Below, in pieces: positions 9,662 to 19,574 of a stretch of DNA of 64,000 nucleotides (positions are counted from its first letter, which is position 1; every line of letters starts with the position of its first letter). The notes beneath the pieces are model-generated. The model saw only the letters and a program-made list of their open reading frames with translations, did not search any database and was not told the DNA's origin. Source of the DNA: Craspedostauros australis (Eukaryota > Bacillariophyta > Bacillariophyceae > Mastogloiales > Achnanthaceae). Made by a program: the position numbers and the translations under genes. The stretch spans positions 326,180 to 390,179 of the forward strand of contig JAMXDE010000058.1 in assembly GCA_026770025.1 (NCBI GenBank). Reading direction: 5' to 3'.

Positions 9662-10424
9662 ATGCATTGTGTTGCATCACACATTGACAATAGGCTGCAC
9701 GTTGATACGCTGCACTTGGATGCGCCGCACAAATAGCGCCGCCAATGTCATCACCATGATCATCAGGATTTCATCCTGCACACCACACGCATCATGCGCA
9801 TCATGCGCATCCGACATCCATAGCTAGGCATCTGTACTTTAGAATACACCACCAGTATCATATCTCTTTTGTCGTGTTTCTCATATCATCTTTGCCGTCA
9901 TCGTCAGCATCATCGTCAGCATCATCGTCATCACCATCACCATCATCATCACCAGCATCTTCATCATCCTCGTTCGATCGCCCGATCGCCTGATCATCGC
10001 ATTCTTTGGTCGGATCCCTCCCAGCTTCATCTTGTTCGTTCATTGGTTTGGTGCCATTTCTGTGAGTGTTTGACATTCTTCTGTTCGTGAGTATGGTAGT
10101 GACTGAATCAACCCATCCAGTCATGGTTTGTCATCTCGAACAACTCAAACAACTCAGACGTTAAAGACGTTAAACATGACACATACGACTCGTTGGAGTA
10201 CTTAGAAGTACTCTACATCAGACTAATTCGTTGTACTTCGGTGGGCTTCGACAGGTTTCGGAACGGTTTCGGAACGGTTTCCCTCTTCCTTCCTTTCTTC
10301 TTTCTCCCTTGTGACCGTTTGAGACACAATTTTGGCCGAGTCGCGCCAGCCGGGTATCCGTGACATCATGTTTTGTCCCGAATTGTGGAAGTTGTGTTGT
10401 TGGTTTGGTGGAAAGATGAGATGT
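9662..10424. other. 3' flank of gene B, no gene seen
   Basis: Holds CATCATGCG repeats near 9790, a CAT/CAC-rich simple repeat (9905-9970; its 88-residue antisense frame is a poly-Asp artefact), a perfect 8+8 inverted repeat GAGTACTTAGAAGTACTC at 10196, and two tandem GGAACGGTTTC boxes near 10260. All recur inverted in the right arm (22960-23722). Confidence 0.5.
10420..10424 (+). repeat. target-site duplication GATGT (left)
   Basis: GATGT directly abuts the first LTR base here and recurs at 19575-19579 after the last LTR base. The right palindrome arm holds the single, uninterrupted GATGT (ACATC at 22960-22964), fixing the 5-base duplication without ambiguity. Confidence 0.95.
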
Positions 10425-11111
10425 AGTTAGGATTCGTGCGTAGGCGTCGCGAATCGGTGGAGAATGCCTCGTGAATCTGCCGGCTTCGGGATAGCCGTGT
10501 GATGCAGTTCAAGAGAGGTGTGCTGTTTGAATAGTTATAACTTGTAACGATGAGAAGTAGAGTGCTTTGTAGCTAATCCTTGTCCGTTATTATGAGTTAG
10601 CTTATTGGTGTTAGTAGGGTGAAGAAACGATGCCACACAACTTGGCGAGACCCTGCACTGATGCACTTGATTCAGTGCAACAGAGTAGACAGTCAATACA
10701 GTACCTTGCTCTCCGCACATGTAGTTACACTGCAGTGTAGGTCATGACAATCAGTGGTGACGGTCATGAAGCAGTGGCTGTGGCTGAAGCTGACACTCGG
10801 ATTCCATTGCTTGAGTTGAAGCAAGTTGGATACGCATGCTGAGACCACGGTGGTAGTGTGGTGGTCATCAGCAATGAAGGAATCGAGATAAGTTTTAGTA
10901 AGGAGGATCTGAAGAGCATATAGTTCCCAGGTGGGGTGTGAGTCAGGTCGGTCAGGTTTGAGTCATGATGGATTCGTGAATGGAGGAGAGAAAGGAGGAG
11001 AAAAAGGTTTGGTGGTCAATCAAGTCGGAAGATTTCGCGCCAAAACAGGAATTTCTCCCATCGGGTTGATACCGTGTTCGGTACTAGTCTGTCCCTCATT
11101 GAATCTCAACT
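10425..11111 (-). repeat. 3' LTR of the copia element
   Basis: 687 bp, apparently identical to 18888-19574. In coding orientation it begins AGTTGAGATTC and ends CGAATCCTAACT, so its termini are AG...CT with inverted AGTT/AACT, not the usual TG...CA. Frames inside (61 residues, for example) are present in both LTRs and look non-coding. Confidence 0.95.
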
Positions 11112-11120
11112 CTCCCTCTC
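11112..11120 (-). other. polypurine tract
   Basis: In coding orientation GAGAGGGAG abuts the 3' LTR, the normal place for the plus-strand primer of reverse transcription. Confidence 0.7.
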
Positions 11121-11194
11121 AGTGTTGGGTCGTGATTGGAGTTGTGGTATCGATGAAAACTTCATCCTTCGTTGTTGTTTGTTGTTGTTGGTTA

Positions 11195-14100
11195 TTACCA
11201 ACCCATGATCTTGAATCGCAGGTATTCGAAGACTGCGATGGACAGTCCTTTGGTGAAGATGTCGGCCAGTTGCTCCGGTGTTGCGATGTGCTGGATGTAG
11301 ATGAACCCTGCCTTGACCCAGTACCAAAAGAAGTGCCACTTAGTCAGGAAGTGCTTGGTGCGCGCGGTTGGTTGATGATTGGTAGCAAGGGAAATGCAGG
11401 CTTGGTTGTCCTCAAACACCGTGCACTGGAGGTTGGTGTGCAGTGGCATGGTGGTGCCGGCATTGTTGATGACTTGGCGGATGAGCTGTTGAATGGGAAT
11501 CAGCGTGCGCATTGCGAGAGAGAGAGCGGCGTACTCGGACTCCATCGTAGATAGAGCAATCTCAGTTTGGAGTTTGGACTTCCAAATGAGGGGGCACCCT
11601 CCCAGCGTAATGAGGTAGCCAGTGCGCGACTTGACTGAGACGGGGTCCTTGCTGTCTTCTCGTCCGTAGAGTCCTGCGAAGTCTGCATCCACGTAGCACT
11701 TGAGATCAAGCTGCCCGGTGGGACGCACGATGGTACCCTTGTCCTCAGTGTGCTTGAGATAGCGCATGATGCGCTTGACGGCCTTGGCGTGTGAGCGGCG
11801 AGGGTCACTTCCGAAGCGAGCGACTTGGGAGACTGCGAATGCCAGGTCGGGGCGAGTGTTGGTCGTGAGATACAACAGCATGCCGACGACGGAGCGGTAG
11901 TTCCATGGTTCGTTCATGGGAGGCTCATGCTTGCATTGTCCCAGTGCGAGCTGCGTAGTTGGTACGGGGCACGGACTGCAGTTCGTCATCTTCGTAGTGG
12001 CGAGGATCTTCTTGATTAGTCCTGGTTGGCGGAGATGGACCGTGTCTGCTTTTGGATCACGGCTGAGCTCGATTCCCAGGAACTCGGTGAAGCTTCCTTC
12101 TTGGGTGAGCTCAAAGCCGAGGTCGCGCATTGATTTGATGAAGTCGTCGGCGGCTTGCTTGGTCTTGGAGGCGATGCCCGCATCGTCAACGTAGAGGACG
12201 ATCATGATGTCCTTCTTGATGAACAAGCACTGCTCTTGGTCGCAGGCCTTGAAGCCGATCGTAGTGAGGGCTCGGATGAGGTGTTCATACCAGAGACGAG
12301 GAGCAATCGTCAAGCCGTACAGGCTCTTGCGGAGCTTGAGGCAGGTGTCGGGACCCTTCGTTGATTTGAATCCACGAGGGAGATGAAGGTAGACTGGCTT
12401 GTGGATGGATGCTTGCACGAAAGCGTTCGTGAAGTCGATGGACGTTGTTGTCCAACCCATGACGATGGAAGTGCTGAGGAAGATGCGGACGGATGACCAT
12501 GCGACGACTGGTGCGTAGGTGGAGGAGTCCTCTTGCATGAGGTCTCCACGGCAACACCAGCGTCCCTTGTATTTCTTGATGGTTCCGTCGGGGAGGCGCT
12601 TGCGGCGAAAGACCCAGGTTCCTGGAAAGATGCGATCGTTCTTGATGTCGATCTTCTTCACTTCCTCCCACGTGCCCTTTTCCGTGAGATCTCGAATCTC
12701 CTTTTCGGCGGCTTGCATCCACTCGTCTTTGTTGTCGTCGCGAATGGCTTCGTCGAAGGAGAGAGTATCCGGGTCGGTGTTGGATGCCTTGTACACCGAG
12801 GTGCGTTCGGCGATCTCCAAGTCGCCACCTGCGGCAAAGTAGCTGATCATGCGATTATCGACGTAGGTGGGGTAGTTTGTTGCATCCTTCTGTGGCTCGA
12901 TGATTGCGACAGAGTAGGCATGCTGTTCGATGTTCGCCCATGTAGTTGGTGGAATGCACTTCGCTGTGTCGAGGATGAACGACGGGTTGATGTCGAGCGT
13001 GGATGACGAGTCGATGTCGAGCATGGATCCTTTGTTGGCGGAGCGAGTCGCTGGGGCCGAAGTGAGTGGCGCCGTGTTCGACTCAATCATGCCTTGGACG
13101 AATTGCTCAATCTCGTATTCGCTTGGAAGTGGCCACGGTCCTGGTCGGATCGTCGTCACTTGGCGACGGAGTAGCTCGAATGCGAGACGGTAATGATGAT
13201 TTTCGATCATCGCATTCCACACGGAGCGAGTCCTTTGGACGAACGCTTCTGCGTTGTACGCAGATTTGGGTGGAAGGTACCCTTGGTTCATCAAATGTTC
13301 GGGGTCTTGGTAGTACCATGGCCCTGATTTGGCCTTGGACATGAAGTCGAGAGCGTCGAAGTGGGGTTCCATCGTGCCAGTACTGATGAAGGTGCTCAGC
13401 TTCTCCACGAATTGCTCGACGGCGTGGTCAGTGGCCAGTCGGAGGAGGTCTTCGTTGAGAAAGACGCTGTTGAGGTCTTTCTCGAAATGGTCCTCCATGT
13501 CCGAGTGAAAGTTGTTGTACGTCTCCTGAAATGGAGTCGCTCCTTCCTCGGTCATGTTGTCGGGGTCCGGTTGCCACCAGTCAGCCATGTTGATGCTTGC
13601 TTCTTCTACTTCAGCCGCCTTTGGAGCGAACGTTGGGAGGACGACGTTGGTTGGCTGTGGATTCAAGGTGTTGAATCGACCTCGGAGTCTGCGCAACAAG
13701 TAGTGAGCGTCCACCTTGAATTGGTGTAGATCGATGGAGAGAGAGTCGCTACCTTTGCGTTGGAGAGGTTCGATTGTATGTAAGCAATCGACGATAGCTT
13801 GTGAGAATGTGATGATCGATGATGAGTCGGGGTGCAGTTCCCTGGGTGTTGCGGCCTGTTCGATCTCTTCCAAGGTAGCTACTGCAGGGCAGAAGTAGTA
13901 ATCATCGGTGTCTTCGTCGTCCAGCCAGGCTGCTTTGCCTCCCATACGTGCGTACGTGAATCGCTTTGGTTGTTTGCGAATTCTCGTGCTTTGAGGTCTT
14001 TCTGGCGTTGGCTCAGACTTAGGTATCATGGGTGGCGTGGAGCTCGTCTGAATTGGCGTCGGAGCTGGAAGTGGTAATGGAGTTGCTAATTCCAATGTTG

Positions 14101-17100
14101 GTGATTCTCGGAGAGGTGAGCTCAATTGCGGTTGAAGTGTTCGCTGATCCGGTGACTCTATAGTAGAGTCAGGTACCGGGGACTCATCGGGAGCTCCCTC
14201 TGTCGAGGACATTTGCCTGTTGGCTCCCTCTGAAACTGGCATCGGAGGGGCGAGAGCTTCACTCATGAGATCGGGGATCTGTTGTGTCATTGGTTGCGAC
14301 CCTTTCGCCAATACCTGTGGCGTTCTTTCACGGATGGTTTGTTGGTTTCGCGTATCAAAACTCGGTGGTGGAGTGTTATCGTCGTTGCGTTGTAACCGGT
14401 TGTGGTCTCGCGTGTCTGATGCGAAGATGTCGTCCTGCTCCATTGATTCCACATCGTCGTCATCGAATGGATATTGGAAGGTGGTGTCACCAAACATGCG
14501 AGTCCATTCTTCCGATTGATAGCTTGGAAGTTGCTTCAAGTCGGTAGCAATCGTTGCGAACCAGTCATCGAACACGACGTGGAACTGAGGGGTGATTGAA
14601 CCTGTCCGTGGTGATAGGACTAGAGGTACGGTTGAAGCATGCTTCGTAGAGAGACCCATGTTCACGTATCTCTCTCCTCTTGGTTCCCATCGGGGTATCT
14701 TGCGTCCATCGGCCAGCGCTTTGTTAAGGACATAGACTGGACTGCCCCATACGTGCAGGTTATGAAGTTGCTTGAGGGGAAGACGGATGCGTGATAGAAC
14801 ATCGTAGGGTGTGAGACCGGTGGCGGGATTAGGCACGCGATTGTAGATGTACGCGGCGTGTACGACGGCCATTGGCCATAGTTGAGCATCAAACATCGTT
14901 GGCCAGTGGATGCTTTGATGCATCATCATGGTTCGGGCCATTGAGACAATTGTTCGAATGCTTCGCTCGGCTATTCCGTTGTGGTGATGTGCGCCGACAC
15001 CTGCGAATCGATGGACTTGATGGAAGATTTCAAGGTGTTTGGAGTATTCGGGTGAGGTGAAGGTGGTGGCGTTGTCTGATAGATACGATCGTACGGGGAC
15101 TCCAACATCACGACACATCAGTTCGAACCGTTCCTTGGCTTCGAGGGTGGCGTGCGTGGTTAGCGCTGCCACAGGTTCCACGTGAATGTATCCTGATGCG
15201 TGATCGACAAAGATGGCTCCGCCTTTGTACATTTCGTTTGGATCGCCTTTGCCTCGTCCTGAGAAGAGGCGTCCTGGCGTTCGACCGACGAAGTGGTCCA
15301 CTGATACTTGTTGTCCAGGGAACAAGTGATCGGTGCGCAAAACTCCTTGTTTGTCACGGACGACATGTTGAGTTATTCCTGGGGAAGGGCGACGGTGCAG
15401 CTTTCCGAATTGGCATGCAGCGCAAAGCGGGAGGCTTGTGACCCTTGCCGCAGCTGTGTGCATCTTTCTAGACGATTCTGACCCGGTGAGAGTACCCGAA
15501 CGCAGCAGGAACTTCACTCGACTGAAGGATAAATGTCCAAGACGATAGTGCCACCGAAGAAGTTCCTTTTGCGGTTGGGTGAGGTTCACGTTGTGGTCCG
15601 ACACGGTGGAGACGATGGAAGTTAGTGCAGCTGGCACGTCATGGATGTTGTCGGCACTGTAGCCGACTGATGTTGGTAGCCTTGTGGACTTCTTGTAATT
15701 CGCTACGATTGCGTTGCGATCGTCGTTTCCCAGGATTCCGCTGAGTTTGCAGGAGGATTTGTTGAAAACGATCGTTTCGCCCTGATACTCTTCAAGGAGA
15801 CTGGAAGTGCTGATTAGCTTGACCTTTGATTCGGGAACATGGAAAGCAGGCAGTCGCAATTTGCGAGGGCTTCCAGTTACATCAAGGACATACCATTCGA
15901 CGGTTCCCAACGCATTCACTTGGATTTTCTTGAGGAATCCGTTGAGAAAGGTCGGTCTTGGTGGAGGACTTGGAGTAGAACAGAAATCGTTGAGGTCATT
16001 TGTCACAGAAATTGATGCTCCGCTGTCCCAAACGAGTTCGAATGGAGCATCGGGTGAGAGATAACTCTCAGCTTTAGCTGGAGATGCGAAAGCATTGCGA
16101 TTGGAGAAGAAGGAGGCTAGACCTTGCAGAGTGAGTAGTGCGGGCATGTCATTGTCACATTGTTGCTTTTGACTTCGATCATACATCAAGTCAATTCCGC
16201 GAGTTGGGTACAGGCTCCAGAGATTTCGTGAGATGGATGAGGTGCGACCTTCTTGGCGGGGCAATTTTGCTGTCGTGGGTGTTTGGTTTTTACCATAAGT
16301 GGAATTTTTCGATTGGTTCCAGTGACGACGTTTTGATCTGTGATTGCGAGTTTTGGTCCGAGCCTGGGGACGCCACACACGTTTTGTTCGTGGGGAGTTT
16401 CCTTTCGACACGTTCACGGGTTTGGGTCCATCTGGGTCGAGACTTTCCATTACGAGATCGTAGAGACTGCGTTTCACGGCTCCATTGAAGTGTGTTGGAC
16501 GTTTATGCACTTGCTTGTACCGTTCTTTGACTCGTGCCTTGTTGTAGACTAGATCAGCAGAGTTGATTGAGTCAGGTCTTCGTGGTACGTTCGTGTGGAG
16601 GAGTAGTAGAGTTACGGCAATTAGCATCCAGGCATTTGCTGCCGCGATGTACCACCCATACTCTACTCCGATAGTGATGACTTGGAGTGAGGCGAAGAGG
16701 AGAACCATTCCAACGATGCTACCGAAGTAGTTGAAGGAGGTGAAGAGGTTCCAGACGAGAGACCACCAGGTGTCTTCGTCTTGACTGGAGGCGGCTGTGA
16801 AGCATGTCCACGCAGCCATGTCAATGGAGAGGTTGTCCTGTTTGGGAGCTTGCTTGCCCTTTGCCTTCGCCTTGAACTTGAAGTTGTCCTGATGACTCTC
16901 AGTGTTGTGCGAGAGACGCCAGCGGCGGCACTTGGCGCACCACATGAAAGTCTTGTCGTTGACAAGCTTGCGCTGTGGTTCACCGGGCTTGGGAGCTTTG
17001 GACGACCAGCCCTGGCTGGCGTTGCGTTTGGCGTCGCGTTCCTTGGGCTTCTTGAAGTTGTTTCTCCTTCCGTCGTTCTTGGAGAAACCCTTGTGTTGCT

Positions 17101-18460
17101 CGAGAACGTTGGCGCTTGGATTCTGGACGGCGTTGTTGGCGTACGAGTACCTGGGCACGTTGCTGTCTCTGGTACGCCTGATGGCATGCCAGCGATTTCC
17201 GCGCACTTCGTTTTCGTACGACGCCTCGGCCTTGTTGCAGATTGCCATCCATGTGAGATCTTTTGCGGCAAGCTGGGGGCGAGCGTACTCGTACGTGAAG
17301 ACGGGGAGACGCATGAGGATTTCCTCAAGGTTATCCTTCATCACATAGAGAGGACGTCGGTACTGTTCACCAGACCGGATCTGTCCTCCAGCCTGCAGGA
17401 AGGCGTCGAGGATCGTTCGGAGGAGACGAAGGTCGAAGCGACCGGCGTCGTCGAGGCGCTTGCAAAGAGCACGGAGGTGGACTGCCATGAGACCAACGTT
17501 CTCGTTTGGAAAACGTCTGCAGTTGACTTCGCGGATCTTGGCTGCGAGGGCGTCTTGTTCATCCAAGGAGTTGGCCGAGTTGCTGTTCATGAACTCAACG
17601 AAGAGAGTGATGAAGTTATCGTGGAACTTCGGCTCGATTCGGTTCATGAGTTGGTCTTCGAGGGCTGGATCAAGACTGTCACGGAAGAACGCTGAGGCTG
17701 TCTCGTTGTTCTGGACGTCGTAGTGATCCCACTTCAGATGGAACTCGTCGAAGTGCTTGGTGGCATCTTCAAGAGTGAAGGCGGCTGGTGAGTCCAAGAC
17801 GCAAGTCATTCCTGACTCTGCGTTGGCGTCAGCGATGTACGCCATGGTGAGGAGTCCGGTTCTTGCCATGTGGTTTCGCACCAGGCGAATGAACTGCTGG
17901 ATGTTCCCTCCTTTCTTGAACTTGTCGGTGAGTCCTTGCTCTCGCTTGGACTGGTTGGTTGAGTCAGCACCGTTATGGAGGATTCTCTGTTGTTGAGAGT
18001 TGGTCCACCTGGTGTGTGACTCGTCTTGGAGGCCCGTCCAATGCCCGTTCGGCGCGCCTGCGGTCCAGGGCACCCAGTTGCGTCCTTGCTTGAGGATACC
18101 TCCCATGATGGGAACGGTTGGTTTCCCAGAGAGGTCGTGGTCGTCGTCTTCGCTGTCCTCTTCTGACTTTCTGCTCTTCTTGGGCATGGGGGTTTCCATG
18201 TCGAAGATGCTGTCGCCGAGGAAGGACTGTTCCGTTCGAGGTCTTGTGTCGCCAGCGGAGCGGCTGCGCTCGAGACCGGGACGGCTTGGGGTCGTGGTGG
18301 CTGTCGCCGCTGCTTGGGCAGTGGCTATGGCCGCGTTTGCTGCTTCTGCAGCGGCTTCGGCCGCCAACGTCGCCTGTGTGAGGCGAGCGTTCTCGACCGT
18401 GATCGCTTCGAGCTGCGCTTGCAGCTCTTCCAGCGTGGCAGGAGTTGTCTCTTCCGCCAT
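11195..18460 (-). CDS. Ty1/copia Gag-Pol polyprotein
   Basis: 2,421 residues in one frame. Gag: about 1-550, with Ala-rich coiled N-terminus and a zinc-knuckle-like CAKC...H...H near 507-522. A strongly hydrophobic stretch at about 565-622 predicts two or three membrane helices, odd for a copia Gag. Protease: WDSGAS at 811-816. Integrase: HHCC finger (H971, H975, C1013, C1016 region) and catalytic D1055, D1129, E1165 (D-73-D-35-E). Acidic/Pro-rich linker about 1330-1890. Reverse transcriptase: SIDFTNAF (D2009) and YVDD at 2090-2093. RNase H: D2258, E2307/E2309, D2351 and the terminal QLADIFTKGL box. All expected catalytic residues are present and no stop or frameshift is seen, so it may be active. 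No Gag/Pol frameshift site is needed; how Gag excess is made is not evident. Confidence 0.96.
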   Translation of the reverse strand: MAEETTPATLEELQAQLEAITVENARLTQATLAAEAAAEAANAAIATAQAAATATTTPSRPGLERSRSAGDTRPRTEQSFLGDSIFDMETPMPKKSRKSEEDSEDDDHDLSGKPTVPIMGGILKQGRNWVPWTAGAPNGHWTGLQDESHTRWTNSQQQRILHNGADSTNQSKREQGLTDKFKKGGNIQQFIRLVRNHMARTGLLTMAYIADANAESGMTCVLDSPAAFTLEDATKHFDEFHLKWDHYDVQNNETASAFFRDSLDPALEDQLMNRIEPKFHDNFITLFVEFMNSNSANSLDEQDALAAKIREVNCRRFPNENVGLMAVHLRALCKRLDDAGRFDLRLLRTILDAFLQAGGQIRSGEQYRRPLYVMKDNLEEILMRLPVFTYEYARPQLAAKDLTWMAICNKAEASYENEVRGNRWHAIRRTRDSNVPRYSYANNAVQNPSANVLEQHKGFSKNDGRRNNFKKPKERDAKRNASQGWSSKAPKPGEPQRKLVNDKTFMWCAKCRRWRLSHNTESHQDNFKFKAKAKGKQAPKQDNLSIDMAAWTCFTAASSQDEDTWWSLVWNLFTSFNYFGSIVGMVLLFASLQVITIGVEYGWYIAAANAWMLIAVTLLLLHTNVPRRPDSINSADLVYNKARVKERYKQVHKRPTHFNGAVKRSLYDLVMESLDPDGPKPVNVSKGNSPRTKRVWRPQARTKTRNHRSKRRHWNQSKNSTYGKNQTPTTAKLPRQEGRTSSISRNLWSLYPTRGIDLMYDRSQKQQCDNDMPALLTLQGLASFFSNRNAFASPAKAESYLSPDAPFELVWDSGASISVTNDLNDFCSTPSPPPRPTFLNGFLKKIQVNALGTVEWYVLDVTGSPRKLRLPAFHVPESKVKLISTSSLLEEYQGETIVFNKSSCKLSGILGNDDRNAIVANYKKSTRLPTSVGYSADNIHDVPAALTSIVSTVSDHNVNLTQPQKELLRWHYRLGHLSFSRVKFLLRSGTLTGSESSRKMHTAAARVTSLPLCAACQFGKLHRRPSPGITQHVVRDKQGVLRTDHLFPGQQVSVDHFVGRTPGRLFSGRGKGDPNEMYKGGAIFVDHASGYIHVEPVAALTTHATLEAKERFELMCRDVGVPVRSYLSDNATTFTSPEYSKHLEIFHQVHRFAGVGAHHHNGIAERSIRTIVSMARTMMMHQSIHWPTMFDAQLWPMAVVHAAYIYNRVPNPATGLTPYDVLSRIRLPLKQLHNLHVWGSPVYVLNKALADGRKIPRWEPRGERYVNMGLSTKHASTVPLVLSPRTGSITPQFHVVFDDWFATIATDLKQLPSYQSEEWTRMFGDTTFQYPFDDDDVESMEQDDIFASDTRDHNRLQRNDDNTPPPSFDTRNQQTIRERTPQVLAKGSQPMTQQIPDLMSEALAPPMPVSEGANRQMSSTEGAPDESPVPDSTIESPDQRTLQPQLSSPLRESPTLELATPLPLPAPTPIQTSSTPPMIPKSEPTPERPQSTRIRKQPKRFTYARMGGKAAWLDDEDTDDYYFCPAVATLEEIEQAATPRELHPDSSSIITFSQAIVDCLHTIEPLQRKGSDSLSIDLHQFKVDAHYLLRRLRGRFNTLNPQPTNVVLPTFAPKAAEVEEASINMADWWQPDPDNMTEEGATPFQETYNNFHSDMEDHFEKDLNSVFLNEDLLRLATDHAVEQFVEKLSTFISTGTMEPHFDALDFMSKAKSGPWYYQDPEHLMNQGYLPPKSAYNAEAFVQRTRSVWNAMIENHHYRLAFELLRRQVTTIRPGPWPLPSEYEIEQFVQGMIESNTAPLTSAPATRSANKGSMLDIDSSSTLDINPSFILDTAKCIPPTTWANIEQHAYSVAIIEPQKDATNYPTYVDNRMISYFAAGGDLEIAERTSVYKASNTDPDTLSFDEAIRDDNKDEWMQAAEKEIRDLTEKGTWEEVKKIDIKNDRIFPGTWVFRRKRLPDGTIKKYKGRWCCRGDLMQEDSSTYAPVVAWSSVRIFLSTSIVMGWTTTSIDFTNAFVQASIHKPVYLHLPRGFKSTKGPDTCLKLRKSLYGLTIAPRLWYEHLIRALTTIGFKACDQEQCLFIKKDIMIVLYVDDAGIASKTKQAADDFIKSMRDLGFELTQEGSFTEFLGIELSRDPKADTVHLRQPGLIKKILATTKMTNCSPCPVPTTQLALGQCKHEPPMNEPWNYRSVVGMLLYLTTNTRPDLAFAVSQVARFGSDPRRSHAKAVKRIMRYLKHTEDKGTIVRPTGQLDLKCYVDADFAGLYGREDSKDPVSVKSRTGYLITLGGCPLIWKSKLQTEIALSTMESEYAALSLAMRTLIPIQQLIRQVINNAGTTMPLHTNLQCTVFEDNQACISLATNHQPTARTKHFLTKWHFFWYWVKAGFIYIQHIATPEQLADIFTKGLSIAVFEYLRFKIMGW

Positions 18461-18887
18461 GATGGATGACGGGGACTTCTCGAATAGTCTTCGGACTTCG
18501 AGGGGATCGATCTGTTTGCCTTCTCTTGCTCTTGCTCGACTTCACTTCGTTGGGAAGGTGTGCACTGAAGTTCGATGCAGGCTTGGAGGGGCTCGCACTC
18601 GGTCGGCGAGTGCGGTTATTGCTTGCTTTGGCAGAGGCTACTGAAGTTCGACCTTGGGTCGCTTACCTTCAGCTGGGACTTTTGTCCTCTTGAGTGGCTC
18701 GGTTTTCGAGCGGTGGGGATCTGATTTCAGATCAGATGCATGCGGTGAGGACGTGGTCCTTGTTGGAAGCTCGGTCTTCGAGCTGTGCCTTTTGGCTTCG
18801 TCTCAGAGAGACTCTTGCGATCGGTTGGCAGAGGAAGATGCTCGGTGGAGTTGATAAGAGAGTATTTGGCAACCACTCGCAGCTACC
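18461..18887 (-). other. untranslated leader of the copia element
   Basis: Lies between the 5' LTR and the Gag start. It repeats short TCGAGCTG/TTCGAG-type words but shows no frame of its own. Confidence 0.6.
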
Positions 18888-18888
18888 A
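18870..18888 (-). other. candidate primer-binding site
   Basis: In coding orientation the last LTR base plus the next bases read TGGTAGCTGCGAGTGGTTG, so a TGG complementary to a tRNA CCA end begins at the LTR edge. The tRNA is not identified, and copia elements may instead use an internal tRNA fragment. Confidence 0.45.
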
Positions 18889-19574
18889 GTTAGGATTCGT
18901 GCGTAGGCGTCGCGAATCGGTGGAGAATGCCTCGTGAATCTGCCGGCTTCGGGATAGCCGTGTGATGCAGTTCAAGAGAGGTGTGCTGTTTGAATAGTTA
19001 TAACTTGTAACGATGAGAAGTAGAGTGCTTTGTAGCTAATCCTTGTCCGTTATTATGAGTTAGCTTATTGGTGTTAGTAGGGTGAAGAAACGATGCCACA
19101 CAACTTGGCGAGACCCTGCACTGATGCACTTGATTCAGTGCAACAGAGTAGACAGTCAATACAGTACCTTGCTCTCCGCACATGTAGTTACACTGCAGTG
19201 TAGGTCATGACAATCAGTGGTGACGGTCATGAAGCAGTGGCTGTGGCTGAAGCTGACACTCGGATTCCATTGCTTGAGTTGAAGCAAGTTGGATACGCAT
19301 GCTGAGACCACGGTGGTAGTGTGGTGGTCATCAGCAATGAAGGAATCGAGATAAGTTTTAGTAAGGAGGATCTGAAGAGCATATAGTTCCCAGGTGGGGT
19401 GTGAGTCAGGTCGGTCAGGTTTGAGTCATGATGGATTCGTGAATGGAGGAGAGAAAGGAGGAGAAAAAGGTTTGGTGGTCAATCAAGTCGGAAGATTTCG
19501 CGCCAAAACAGGAATTTCTCCCATCGGGTTGATACCGTGTTCGGTACTAGTCTGTCCCTCATTGAATCTCAACT
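18888..19574 (-). repeat. 5' LTR of the copia element
   Basis: 687 bp, apparently identical to the other LTR over the whole compared length, indicating little time since insertion. Should contain the element's promoter. Confidence 0.95.
19495..19508 (-). promoter_or_regulatory. E2F-like site in the LTR
   Basis: ATTTCGCGCCAAAA (plus strand) fits the E2F/DP consensus TTTSGCGC and lies about 70 bases inside the 5' LTR start, in U3. The same site is in the 3' LTR at 11032-11045. Binding is inference. Confidence 0.4.

Larger units (their letters stand above)
4285..10424 (+). repeat. left arm of large inverted repeat (outer part)
   Basis: The whole segment recurs inverted at about 22960-28826, with genes A and B in mirrored order. 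From about 5.6 kb inward the translated frames in both arms are identical apart from a copy-number change in a 9-base repeat; gene A's 3' two-thirds is clearly more diverged (indels and substitutions). The arm is interrupted at 10424 by a retrotransposon and continues at 19575. Confidence 0.93.
10425..19574 (-). mobile_element. full-length Ty1/copia LTR retrotransposon (9,150 bp)
   Basis: Two 687-bp direct LTRs that look identical flank one 2,421-codon gag-pol frame read on the minus strand. The domain order protease, integrase, reverse transcriptase, RNase H defines Ty1/copia (Pseudoviridae-type). A primer-site candidate follows the 5' LTR and a purine tract precedes the 3' LTR. A 5-base target duplication and an empty site in the other palindrome arm show a clean, recent insertion. 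Longer than most copia elements (about 5-6 kb) because of a long Gag and a roughly 550-residue region between integrase and RT. Confidence 0.96.

Noticed and set aside
9858-10124. 88-codon acidic frame, also at 23260-23526
   Set aside because: Produced by a GAT/GAC simple repeat; present twice only because the palindrome arms are copies.
10535-11554. Frames inside the LTR and its inner edge
   Set aside because: LTR frames are duplicated with the LTR and lack recognisable products; the longer one runs antisense into RNase H.
16781-17695. 304-codon plus frame and several others opposite gag-pol
   Set aside because: Antisense to the conserved Gag region; no domain, and gag-pol is intact.
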